From positions 372,001-436,000 of the forward strand of contig NZ_JNJB01000006.1 in assembly GCF_000701505.1 (NCBI RefSeq): a stretch of 64,000 nucleotides of DNA. The letters run 5' to 3'. The translations under genes were made by a program, and so were the position numbers. The notes below the pieces were generated by a model. That model was not told the origin of the DNA. It searched no databases and saw only the letters and a program-made list of their open reading frames with translations. This document shows, in pieces, positions 8,609-17,099 of the stretch (position 1 is the stretch's first letter; each line of letters opens with the position of its first letter). Source of the stretch: Dyadobacter crusticola DSM 16708. Lineage in GTDB: Bacteria; Bacteroidota; Bacteroidia; Cytophagales; Spirosomataceae.

Positions 8609-9892
8609 TTGAATTTCGACGAATTTGAACTCCACGAGGACGTGATAAACGCCGTGGAATCTATGAACTACAAACAAGCCACACCCATTCAGGAGCAGGC
8701 TATCCCGTATATTCTTGAAGGAAAAGACCTGCTTGCCTGCGCGCAGACAGGTACCGGTAAAACGGCCGCTTACCTGATCCCGATATTGGACAAAGTGGCG
8801 CACGAATCCAATGTACATACCGGCGCATTGATCTTGGTACCCACCAGGGAGCTCGCTGTGCAGATCGACCAGCAGATCCAGGGTTTAGGATATTTCGTCG
8901 GAGCGACCAGCATTGCGGTTTACGGTGGAAATAAGGGTCCGGAATGGGATCAGCAGAAAAAGGCACTGACACAAGGCGCAGATATCATTATCGCAACACC
9001 CGGCCGTCTGATCGCCCACTTGCAGCTTGGTTATGTGAGTTTTAGTGACATCAAACACCTCGTGCTAGATGAGGCCGACAGGATGCTGGATATGGGTTTT
9101 CTTTCGGATATCCTCAAAATCATGAGCTACCTGCCTGCCAAGCGCCAAACGCTCATGTTTTCTGCGACGATGCCTCCCAAGATCAATGAGCTTGCCAAGA
9201 GGATCCTGCAACAACCAGAGGAAATTAGACTGGCAGTATCGCGCCCCGCCGATCGCATTGACCAGCAGTTTTACCTTACGAATGATGAACAGAAACTGCC
9301 GCTTCTGATCCACCTGCTCAGTGAGGTACAGAGTACGAGCATGGTACTATTCACCTCGCGGAAATCAACGGTTGAACCTATTGTAAGGTCGCTGCGGAAG
9401 CTGGGAATGGAAGCGCACGGTATCTCTTCTGATTCCGAACAGGCTGACAGGGAGATTGTTCTTAGAAATTTCAAGAACAGGCAGTTCCCGGTACTCGTTG
9501 CCACCGACGTGCTTTCGCGTGGGATCGACATTGATAACCTGAGCCACGTGGTCAATTATGATGTGCCGCGGGACCCGGAGGATTATGTACACCGTATCGG
9601 ACGTACTGCACGGGCAGAGTCGAAGGGAACAGCAATTACCTTTATCAATGAGCAGGACCAGAAATATGTACTGAAAATTGAGCGGCTTTTTGAAAAGGAA
9701 TTAGAGAAGAAATCCGTTACAAAAGAGCTGGGCCTGGGTGAAGCTCCTGCATTTGAACCCAAAAAGCACAGAGCGCCTGCCGCGGGTGGTAGAAAACGGC
9801 CGTCGGGCAGCAAGGAGGGATCCGGAAAAGCAGCCGGCAGACCAAAGCGACGCAAACCTAAAAAAGAACATAATAACCCCTCTCAGGCATAA
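8609..9892 (+). CDS. DEAD-box RNA helicase
   Basis: 427 residues. All superfamily 2 helicase motifs are readable: Q motif ATPIQEQAIP, motif I AQTGTGKT, PTRELA, TPGR, DEAD, SAT, then in the second domain VATDVLSRGID and HRIGRTAR. The C-terminus from about 375 is a Lys/Arg/Gly-rich tail, typical of RhlE-like cold or ribosome-assembly helicases. The start is TTG at 8609 (reads MNFDEFEL): the aromatic residue upstream of the Q motif, conserved in this family, falls in this segment, and the first ATG in frame would remove it. It probably unwinds structured RNA in the cytosol; the exact subfamily is not assigned. Confidence 0.92.
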   Translation: MNFDEFELHEDVINAVESMNYKQATPIQEQAIPYILEGKDLLACAQTGTGKTAAYLIPILDKVAHESNVHTGALILVPTRELAVQIDQQIQGLGYFVGATSIAVYGGNKGPEWDQQKKALTQGADIIIATPGRLIAHLQLGYVSFSDIKHLVLDEADRMLDMGFLSDILKIMSYLPAKRQTLMFSATMPPKINELAKRILQQPEEIRLAVSRPADRIDQQFYLTNDEQKLPLLIHLLSEVQSTSMVLFTSRKSTVEPIVRSLRKLGMEAHGISSDSEQADREIVLRNFKNRQFPVLVATDVLSRGIDIDNLSHVVNYDVPRDPEDYVHRIGRTARAESKGTAITFINEQDQKYVLKIERLFEKELEKKSVTKELGLGEAPAFEPKKHRAPAAGGRKRPSGSKEGSGKAAGRPKRRKPKKEHNNPSQA

Positions 9893-10056
9893 GCTGTTTA
9901 CAGCGTTCGTCAGACGTTAAGCGACAGAGAAAATGCAGTTCTGTGATTATACCAGTGTTCCTTATAATGAAAACAATGATATAAGCGCAGGTTGCTAATT
10001 TTCCCTTTCATTTGTCTTGCTTTATAGTCGACAGCATGAACTTAAATTAAGTACGT

Positions 10057-10779
10057 TTGGACCGTTTAATAGATTGGATAAGAAATTACAAGTTTAGCGT
10101 TTCCGATCCTCCCATTATTACAATGGAGGGTCTGTTTTCGCTGCTGCTGCTGCTGGTTTTGAGCCTGGCCGCCGTATTTTTCCACCTGATCCGTATCCTT
10201 TTCAACGCGCCGGTTGATTTTTCAATGGACTGGAACCTGTTTCTGAGCTGGATTCCACTTTTGATTGCCTTTGTCGCCGACAGCCTTACCAAAAGATATA
10301 CTGAAATACCCGTCGGGCTCTCGCTTCTGAGTGTTATGTGGCTGGCATTTTTCCCGAATGCGCCTTATATGATCACGGATCTCGCGCATTTAACTGTTGA
10401 CTATCAGCGGGACCTCACCTGGCACGATACCATTATGCTGTTTTTCTATGCGGAGGTAAGCCTGTTCAACGGGCTAGTTTCGTTGTACTGGATTCACCGG
10501 GCGTGGCGCAGGGTTTTCGAAAAGCGAGCAGCTAACATTATGTTGCTCGTCTGCCTTCCGCTGGCAGGCTTTGGTGTGTACCTGGGCAGGGTGAGGAGAA
10601 TGAACAGCTGGGATATCATCCACGAACCTGGCCTGATTGTCACCAACCTGATCGAGAGCATTATGGACCGTACTGCCATGGTATTCAGCTTTGAGATCGG
10701 CTTGCTGCTCGGGATCTTATACCTTGTACTCTGGGGAATTATCCGTTTCAGGATCAGATATAGTAAGAAAAACCAGTGA
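10057..10779 (+). CDS. DUF1361 family membrane protein
   Basis: 240 residues with about six or seven membrane spans. The motif WLAFFPNAPYMITDLAHL near residues 90-107 is the hallmark of DUF1361. The function is unknown. The start is uncertain: TTG at 10057 opens the frame, while ATG at 10123 (MEGLFSLLLLL) begins directly at the first membrane helix and may be the true start. It is followed 44 bp later by a methyltransferase gene and a pseudouridine synthase gene on the same strand, possibly one operon. Confidence 0.75.
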   Translation: MDRLIDWIRNYKFSVSDPPIITMEGLFSLLLLLVLSLAAVFFHLIRILFNAPVDFSMDWNLFLSWIPLLIAFVADSLTKRYTEIPVGLSLLSVMWLAFFPNAPYMITDLAHLTVDYQRDLTWHDTIMLFFYAEVSLFNGLVSLYWIHRAWRRVFEKRAANIMLLVCLPLAGFGVYLGRVRRMNSWDIIHEPGLIVTNLIESIMDRTAMVFSFEIGLLLGILYLVLWGIIRFRIRYSKKNQ

Positions 10780-10823
10780 CTTTCGAATTTATCCGCACCA
10801 AGAAAACCTGTTTGTATTGAGAT

Positions 10824-11555
10824 ATGCAGATTTCTGAAAACATAAAAGGGTCCTATTCTTCCCAGTACGACCAGAGTACAGTGGCCTGGCGGAACACAGG
10901 TGCAAAATACAAGGCACTCAACATCGTCGAGCTTGCCAAGGGAATAACTTTCAGGAATGTGCTTGAAGTAGGAGCAGGGGAGGGTAGTATCCTGAAATGG
11001 CTGGACGAATGGAATTTCTGCCAGGATTTGAACTGCGTGGAGATTTCAGAGAGCGGCATCGAGCTGATCAAGTCGAAGAACATCCGTAACCTACGTGACA
11101 TTCTGCTTTTTGACGGTTATAAAATTCCATATCCTGACAATCATTTCGATCTCGTGATCTGTTCGCATGTGCTGGAACACGTTGAGCATGAGCGCACGCT
11201 GCTCAGGGAGATCAAGAGGGTATCGAAGTACCAGATCTTCGAAGTGCCCATTGACTTTTCTTTTTATGTTGACAAAAAGGTGAACCATTTCCTCTCCTAC
11301 GGTCATATCAACATCTACACACCCGCGCTGTTCCGCTTCTTGCTGGCAACCGAGAATTTCAAAGTGAGAAAAGACATTTGTCACCTTTATCACGACGATG
11401 TTTTAAAGCTTCTTTACAAAAACAACAAAGCAGCGCTTTATATTACTCAGCTCAAATACGCATTGTTGCGGCTTATTCCTTATTTCAGGGGAATTAAGCC
11501 CAGTGCTTATGCCGTGCTGACTGAAAAAACAGACAAGCAGCTATCAATCTTCTGA
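10824..11555 (+). CDS. Class I SAM-dependent methyltransferase
   Basis: 243 residues. Motif I VLEVGAGEGSILKWL lies near residue 46, the acidic motif II region follows (NCVEIS), and the post-motif LVICSHVLEHVEHE lies near 108-121, as in Methyltransf_11 and Methyltransf_25 proteins. The N-terminal YSSQYDQSTVAWR stretch and C-terminal helical part give no substrate clue. The stop is only 9 bp before the TruC-like gene. The substrate is unknown. Confidence 0.8.
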   Translation: MQISENIKGSYSSQYDQSTVAWRNTGAKYKALNIVELAKGITFRNVLEVGAGEGSILKWLDEWNFCQDLNCVEISESGIELIKSKNIRNLRDILLFDGYKIPYPDNHFDLVICSHVLEHVEHERTLLREIKRVSKYQIFEVPIDFSFYVDKKVNHFLSYGHINIYTPALFRFLLATENFKVRKDICHLYHDDVLKLLYKNNKAALYITQLKYALLRLIPYFRGIKPSAYAVLTEKTDKQLSIF

Positions 11556-11564
11556 GCTGTTCCA

Positions 11565-12281
11565 ATGGACGATCTTCCCATTATTTTTCGCGACGAGTTC
11601 CTGATTGCCGTCAACAAACCGCATGGATTGCTTGTGCACCGGTCTGCTATCGCCGCCGATACTGACCAGTTTGCAGTTCAGATCCTGCGTGACCAGATCG
11701 GGCAGCACGTTTATCCCGCTCATCGTCTTGACCGCAAAACCGCTGGTATACTGCTTTTTGCACTCAATGAGGAAGTAAATAGTCTGATGCAGCAGCAATT
11801 TCAGAATGGTCTCGTTGACAAAACGTATCACGCGATTGTACGTGGCTTTACACCGGAGCAGCTCGATATCGACTATCCGCTCAAAAAAGAGAATGGGACA
11901 ATGCAGGAAGCGTTCACGGCTATGCGCGCTTTGCTGCATTCAGAAGTTGGATTTTCAGTTGGGAAACACCCTACGTCCCGTTATTCGCTGGTCGAGCTGA
12001 AACCCACTACGGGCAGAATGCACCAGCTGCGCAAGCACATGGCGCACATTTTCCATCCGATCATCGGGGACCGGCCTTACGGCTGTAATAAGCAGAACAG
12101 GTATTTCAAAGAGCAGTTCGGGGTGATGGAAATGATGCTGCATGCGTCGGAACTATCGTTTACCCATCCAATGCTGGGGAGCAGGCACGAGCTCCGTGCC
12201 CCTTACCAGAATGCATTCGCCGGGATGCTGGATTTGCTAGGATTTGAGGTGGGATTAACTTTCGACTCTCCTGTTCATTAA
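11565..12281 (+). CDS. truC: tRNA pseudouridine synthase, TruC-like (RluA family)
   Basis: 238 residues of the RluA superfamily with no S4 domain. The catalytic HRLDRKTAG motif carries the nucleophilic Asp, preceded by the substrate-loop NKPHGLLVH and followed by the LKPTTGRMHQLRKH motif. The GDRPYGCNKQNRYF segment is typical of TruC, which makes pseudouridine 65 in tRNA. TruC is the best match, though another RluA-family RNA target cannot be excluded. The gene is 9 bp downstream of the methyltransferase gene. Confidence 0.82.
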   Translation: MDDLPIIFRDEFLIAVNKPHGLLVHRSAIAADTDQFAVQILRDQIGQHVYPAHRLDRKTAGILLFALNEEVNSLMQQQFQNGLVDKTYHAIVRGFTPEQLDIDYPLKKENGTMQEAFTAMRALLHSEVGFSVGKHPTSRYSLVELKPTTGRMHQLRKHMAHIFHPIIGDRPYGCNKQNRYFKEQFGVMEMMLHASELSFTHPMLGSRHELRAPYQNAFAGMLDLLGFEVGLTFDSPVH

Positions 12282-12321
12282 CGATGCGCATTTACCTGAT
12301 CGCATCTAATCAGCTATACAA

Positions 12322-12908
12322 ATGGAATTAAGCTACTTAACCAGTGTTCTGAAACAGTTTCAGTACTATAAACATTTAGGTGAAAAGGCAATTGCACAAC
12401 TGCCGGAAGACAGGTTATTCTGGCAATATGATCAGGAAAGTAACAGTATTGCTGTGATCGTAAATCACATGGCGGGCAATATGCTTTCCAGGTTTACAGA
12501 TTTCCTGAGTACCGACGGTGAAAAACCCTGGCGGAACAGAGATGCTGAATTTGAAAATCCATTTACCGACGCCGGTCAGATCATGGAACAATGGGAGCGA
12601 GGATGGAAAGTAGTCTTTGAAGCCATTGAAGGGCTCACCGAATCCGAGCTGGAACGCATTACATACGGAACGAAGGGCACACTGTCGTGGAAGCATTGAA
12701 CCGGCAGCTTGCCCATTATGCTTACCACGTTGGTCAGATTGTATTTATCTGTAAAATGCTGGGTGGTGCCAATTTCAAATCACTTTCTATCCCGCGCAGC
12801 CAGTCGGCAACTTACAATGCGGGCAAGTTCTCACAACCGCAAAGCAAGCGGCATTTTACAGATGAAATGCTCGGAGACCAAGCAAATGAAACTGGCCCGA
12901 AAGACTAA
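12322..12908 (+). pseudogene. DUF1572/DinB-like gene broken by a one-base frameshift
   Basis: The frame from ATG at 12322 encodes a DUF1572-type start (ELSYLTSVLKQF, NHMAGNMLSRF, PWRNRDAEF), runs out of family resemblance after ERIT near 12662 and stops at 12699. The rest of the family (IRNEGHTVVEALNRQLAHY, HVGQIVFICKML, SLSIPRSQSATYN) continues in another frame from 12663 to 12908. Supplying one base after 12662 rejoins the two into about 195 residues. The gene is therefore either a recent pseudogene or a sequencing indel. DUF1572 belongs to the DinB/YfiT four-helix superfamily. Confidence 0.85.
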
Positions 12909-13138
12909 TTTGAGCTGACGAAGTTGTCCGTGCGTATCTTGATAAGTTCGACCGGATCTACCTCGGGAAGGTCACTGGTTTGTTCTTCAAAGTTCGAAAT
13001 CAGGTGAGCCAATAAAAGTTTCTCCTTGTGCAGCTCTGACCCACGAGCTGCATGTTTGATCTCCTGGTAACGATTTAATGCAGTTTCGTACTCCTGCTCG
13101 GTTTCGATCAGAAACCAATTTGATTTTGCTTTCTCCAT
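12905..13138 (-). CDS. HigA-antitoxin N-terminal-like small protein without HTH
   Basis: 77 residues from MEKAKSNWF at 13138; the frame is open further up but those residues are not plausible. The pattern IETEQEYETALNRYQEI, then LLLAHLISNFEEQ and PEVDPVELIKIR, follows the N-terminal half of HigA-type antitoxins, which normally continue into a Cro/C1 HTH. Here the chain stops where the HTH would begin. No HigB-like toxin is next to it. It may be a stand-alone domain or a remnant. Function not known. Confidence 0.6.
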   Translation of the reverse strand: MEKAKSNWFLIETEQEYETALNRYQEIKHAARGSELHKEKLLLAHLISNFEEQTSDLPEVDPVELIKIRTDNFVSSN

Positions 13139-13160
13139 ATTTAGGGTGATTAAAAGAATA

Positions 13161-13179
13161 AGTTGGCAAAATACCAACT
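13161..13179. promoter_or_regulatory. Hairpin or operator upstream of HigA-like gene
   Basis: AGTTGGCAAAATACCAACT has 6-bp arms around a 7-nt centre. On the minus strand the second arm is followed by TATTCTTTTA, so it could terminate the VOC gene; its place just upstream of the HigA-like gene also fits an operator. Confidence 0.4.
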
Positions 13180-13184
13180 ATAAA

Positions 13185-13541
13185 TTACTCTGACCACACG
13201 GCCAGTTCATAACCGTCCGGATCTGTGAAATGGAAGCGGCGGCCGCCTGGGAACTCGAAAATATCTTTGACGATAGTCCCGCCGGCATTCACAACTTTCT
13301 CCTTAGTCGCGACTACATTTTCAGAGTAAAGGATCACCAGGACACTGCCATTCACAGGTTCACCCGTCGTGAAACCGCCATCGACAAAGTCGCCTTCAAA
13401 TGAGGTGTAATGCGGACCGTAGTCAGTGAACTTCCAGCCGAAGCTCTCGGAATAAAACTTTTTGGCCGCCTCCAGGTCGCGGGAAAGAAATTCAATGTAC
13501 TGGATCTGCTCGTGTCTGAGCCTTTTTTCTGGTGTTATCAT
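13185..13541 (-). CDS. VOC family (glyoxalase/bleomycin-resistance fold) protein
   Basis: 118 residues from MITPEKR at 13541; a longer frame to 13595 is unlikely. The fold pattern is clear: IQYIEFLSRDLEAAKKFY at the start of the first beta-alpha-beta unit, a second unit with NVVATKEKVVNAGG, and the terminal FTDPDGYELAVW typical of VOC proteins. The metal ligands and substrate cannot be settled from the sequence; possible roles include glyoxalase-like or dioxygenase-like chemistry. Confidence 0.8.
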   Translation of the reverse strand: MITPEKRLRHEQIQYIEFLSRDLEAAKKFYSESFGWKFTDYGPHYTSFEGDFVDGGFTTGEPVNGSVLVILYSENVVATKEKVVNAGGTIVKDIFEFPGGRRFHFTDPDGYELAVWSE

Positions 13542-13780
13542 GGAATTGCTTTTAAGTTTTTGGCGGATAAATATAGAAAGATTGTTCAAACTCATCTGCT
13601 GAAGGTACCACTCGGAAGCTAGTGTTCTTTTAAACGGACCTTACACTTGCCACCGGACTTACATTTCTCTCATTACCGGTGCGAATACCCTCGCCGCTCC
13701 CGGAAGACTAAACTGTTTATTTGGCCCTCGCTCTAATTCTTCTGGATCAATGCAGGAATAGCATATTCAGCTGCATTGTA

Positions 13781-13889
13781 GTAGTAATGTAGTGGTGACA
13801 TTTCCGGTAAAATCTTTCATTTATCAAATATGAGGTAGTAATGTAGTAATGCATCTGCTACTGCTCTTTGTGCCCTGCGCATACCTTTG
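13781..13889 (+). promoter_or_regulatory. Promoter and repeated activator boxes of the first SusC/SusD operon
   Basis: The 430-bp gap 13542-13972 holds no gene. GTAGTAATGTAGT occurs at 13781-13793 and again within 13835-13851, 54 bp apart. A -7-like TACCTTTG lies at 13882-13889, 47 bp downstream of the second box start, with no good upstream promoter element, as expected for an activator-dependent promoter. A near-identical box with the same spacing precedes the GH30 gene (21741). The upstream part of the gap shows nothing else. Confidence 0.6.
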
Positions 13890-13972
13890 TCGTTAAGATT
13901 AGTGTATTACTATTTCAATAATTTATTGGGCAAATAGCATTTGCCTCTATCTACTAATTAATAAAAACATCT

Positions 13973-16900
13973 ATGAAAAGAAAAATTGTACTATTGTGTA
14001 GTGTGTTAATGCTATACAGTATGGTGCAGAGCGCTTTTGCCCAAAGCAGGACTGTAAAGGGCAAAGTCACTGTGAAGAGTGGAGGGGAAGAATTGGTAGG
14101 AGCCACCGTGCTGGTAGAAGGAACCAACCAGGCAACGATTACTGATGCTGGCGGAAATTACACCATTGACGTGCAGCCGGAAGCTGTACTGGTGGCGAGT
14201 TTTATCGGTATGGTTACGCAAAAGGTACCAGTAGGAAACCAGAGTGAGATCAACTTTCAATTAGTTGAAGCCGCCGGTAACCTGGAAGAAGTGGTGGTGG
14301 TTGGATACGGCGCACAAAAGAAAAGTGTTGTGACCGGCGCTATATCCAGTGTAAAGGCAAGCGACCTCGAAACAATGCCCATCAACCGACTGGAAGAGGC
14401 GCTGCAGGGACGTACGTCTGGTCTTACCATTGCTGCCAACTCCGGTCAGCCGGGATCGGCAGCGACGGTCCGTGTACGCGGGGTAACTACTTTGAATAAC
14501 AACAACCCGTTATGGGTAGTGGATGGTGTGGTGGTTGACAATGGCGGTATCGGTTATTTGAACCAGTCGGATATCGAGTCCATTGAAGTATTGAAAGATG
14601 CAGCATCGCAGGCCATTTATGGTGCCCGTGCAGCTGCGGGGGTTATACTTGTAACCACCAAGAAAGGTAAAGCGGGCGGGATCCGCATCAATTACAATGG
14701 CTATGTAGGTACGCAGGCGCCTGCGCGGAAGCTGGACTTACTGGATGCGACGCAGTATGCAACAATCCGGAATGAAGCGGCAGTTGCTGCGGGACAAGCG
14801 CCGGTATACGCTGATCCGGCCTCTTTCGGAAAAGGTACAGACTGGCAGGAGCTGATCTTCAACAACAATGCAAAGCGTCAGAACCATGAGCTCAGCATCA
14901 GCGGGGGAACGGACCGCTCTACTTTTTACCTTTCTCTCGGATACCTGGATCAGGAAGGTATTGTGGCAAGCGATATCTCCAAGTACAAGCGTACCAGCAT
15001 CCGTCTGAATTCCGAGCATAAGCTTGCGAAGTGGCTTACTTTTGGTCAAAATCTAGGCTATGCGCATGACAAATCCGTAGGACTTGGGAATACAAACAGC
15101 GAGTTCGGCGGGCCATTGAGCTCGGCTATTAACCTGGATCCGATTACTCCCGTGGTGGTTACTGATCCGGCAATCGCGAATGCGGCTCCTTACACCAACA
15201 AAGGTGTGCGGCGCGACGCCAATGGCAATCCTTACGGGATTTCATCCGCAGTAGGACAGGAAATGAGCAACCCTTTGGCGTATATTCAAACACGTTTAGG
15301 TAATTATAGCTGGAGTGATAACGTGGTGGGTAATGCATACCTGACCGCCGAGCCGATCAAAGGATTGCAGCTGAGATCGACACTTGGTACCAAGCTCTCG
15401 TTCTGGGGAAATGAAAGCTTTACGCCAATTTCGTGGCTGAATGCAGCCTCGGTTACTTCACAGACGAATTTCAACCGGACCAATAACCGCCGTCTTGACT
15501 ACAACCTTGAAAACACGATTTCTTACACGCGTGCCTTCGGGTTGCACAATGTAAATGTTCTGCTTGGCCAAGGTGCTTACCTGGATAATAACACCAGAAT
15601 GACGAGCGTGACTTTCTTCAACGTGCCAGCGGATAATTTCGACGACGCGTCGCTGAACTTCAAGGTACCGGCCGACCAGCGTAATTCTGATGGTTCGGAA
15701 GGCGCACGTCACACAGTAAGCTCGCTTTTTGCCCGTTTGAATTACGATTACAATGAAAAGTACCTGTTGCAGGCGCTGGTGAGAAGAGACGGTTCTTCGC
15801 GCTTTGGTTCAAATCATAAATACGGTGTTTTCCCCTCCTTCTCTTTGGGCTGGGTGCTGTCGCGTGAGGACTTCTTCCCTGAAAACAATGCAGTTAACTT
15901 CCTGAAATTGCGCGGAGGTTATGGTGTGGTAGGAAATGACGGTATCGGTGATTTCGCTTATTTGTCAACTATCGGAAGCGGCAGGAACTACACCATCGGT
16001 AACTCAGGAAGCTATATCATCGGTTACAGCCCGAATGCACCTGCGAACCCTGACCTGAAATGGGAACAAACGAGCCAAACCAACATCGGTTTTGACGCAA
16101 CGGTTTTCCGCAATGTGAATATCACCTTTGAGTGGTTTAAAAAAGCAACAAAGGACATTTTGCAAAATCCCCGCATTCCTGGCTATGTAGGCGCGATTTC
16201 CAATCCGGCTGCCAACATTGCCGATATGGAAAACAAGGGAGTGGAACTGGAACTGGGATACCGCAAGCAGTTTGGCAATGTTGACTTCTCTGTCAACGGA
16301 AACGTTTCTTACATCGAAAATAAGGTAACTAACCTGGGTAATGGCGTGGAATACCTCTCTGGCGGAGCAAGCTTCCAGGGTGCGCCTCCGATTACCCGCA
16401 CGCAGGTAGGTTATGCTATCGGTTCGTTTTTCGGGTATGTCAACGAAGGAATTTTCCAGACGCAGGAAGAGGTTGACCGGCACGTAGCGGCAAACGGTAA
16501 TAAGATCCAGCCGAATGCAAAGCCGGGTGATTTCCGCTGGGCTGATTTGAATGGGGACGGCGTGATCACCGAAACGGACCGTACTTTCATCGGTAATCCA
16601 ACTCCGAAATGGTCTTACGGTTTGACGATCAATGCGGCTTACAAAGGTTTTGATGTAGTTGTATTTGGTCAGGGTGTCGCAGGAAACGATATTTTCCAGG
16701 GACTTCGCCGTTTGGATATTGCCAATGCAAACTGGCAGTCAGACGCAATGGGCCGCTGGACTGGTCCGGGTACCTCGACAGAATACCCGCGCATTGTGAA
16801 CGGAGATCCTAACAAGAATTTCCAGAACCCTTCCAGCTTCTATCTCGAAAAAGGCGATTTTTTCAGAATGAAAACATTGCAGCTAGGCTACTCGCTCCCG

Positions 16901-17083
16901 AGCGCATTGATCAGCAAGGTGGCATTGCAAAAAGCGCGTGTTTACGTGATGAGCCAAAACCTGTTCACATTGACAAAATACACCGGTTACGATCCTGAGA
17001 TCGGCGGCAGCGTACTGAGCATCGACAAAGGGATTTACCCGCAGGCACGCTCGTTCATGGTAGGACTGAACATTGGTTTTTAA
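13973..17083 (+). CDS. SusC/RagA-type TonB-dependent outer-membrane transporter
   Basis: 1036 residues. Signal peptide ending AFAQ at about residue 23, a carboxypeptidase-regulatory-like domain (about 27-108: VKGKVTVKSG, GATVLVEG), a TonB-interaction stretch with EEVVVVGYGAQ, a plug domain (about 120-230), then the 22-strand barrel ending in a C-terminal Phe (NIGF). SusC proteins form the outer-membrane channel that takes in oligosaccharides captured by SusD. SusD follows 16 bp downstream. With the linked GH30 gene, a beta-linked glucan or similar beta-glycoside is the inferred substrate. Confidence 0.95.
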   Translation: MKRKIVLLCSVLMLYSMVQSAFAQSRTVKGKVTVKSGGEELVGATVLVEGTNQATITDAGGNYTIDVQPEAVLVASFIGMVTQKVPVGNQSEINFQLVEAAGNLEEVVVVGYGAQKKSVVTGAISSVKASDLETMPINRLEEALQGRTSGLTIAANSGQPGSAATVRVRGVTTLNNNNPLWVVDGVVVDNGGIGYLNQSDIESIEVLKDAASQAIYGARAAAGVILVTTKKGKAGGIRINYNGYVGTQAPARKLDLLDATQYATIRNEAAVAAGQAPVYADPASFGKGTDWQELIFNNNAKRQNHELSISGGTDRSTFYLSLGYLDQEGIVASDISKYKRTSIRLNSEHKLAKWLTFGQNLGYAHDKSVGLGNTNSEFGGPLSSAINLDPITPVVVTDPAIANAAPYTNKGVRRDANGNPYGISSAVGQEMSNPLAYIQTRLGNYSWSDNVVGNAYLTAEPIKGLQLRSTLGTKLSFWGNESFTPISWLNAASVTSQTNFNRTNNRRLDYNLENTISYTRAFGLHNVNVLLGQGAYLDNNTRMTSVTFFNVPADNFDDASLNFKVPADQRNSDGSEGARHTVSSLFARLNYDYNEKYLLQALVRRDGSSRFGSNHKYGVFPSFSLGWVLSREDFFPENNAVNFLKLRGGYGVVGNDGIGDFAYLSTIGSGRNYTIGNSGSYIIGYSPNAPANPDLKWEQTSQTNIGFDATVFRNVNITFEWFKKATKDILQNPRIPGYVGAISNPAANIADMENKGVELELGYRKQFGNVDFSVNGNVSYIENKVTNLGNGVEYLSGGASFQGAPPITRTQVGYAIGSFFGYVNEGIFQTQEEVDRHVAANGNKIQPNAKPGDFRWADLNGDGVITETDRTFIGNPTPKWSYGLTINAAYKGFDVVVFGQGVAGNDIFQGLRRLDIANANWQSDAMGRWTGPGTSTEYPRIVNGDPNKNFQNPSSFYLEKGDFFRMKTLQLGYSLPSALISKVALQKARVYVMSQNLFTLTKYTGYDPEIGGSVLSIDKGIYPQARSFMVGLNIGF

Positions 17084-17099
17084 TTGATTAACAAGAAGA

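Noticed and set aside
13781..13851. GTAGTAATG copies as a CRISPR or minisatellite
   Set aside because: Only two copies lie 54 bp apart, with no spacer structure; a matching site at the GH30 promoter fits an operator better.
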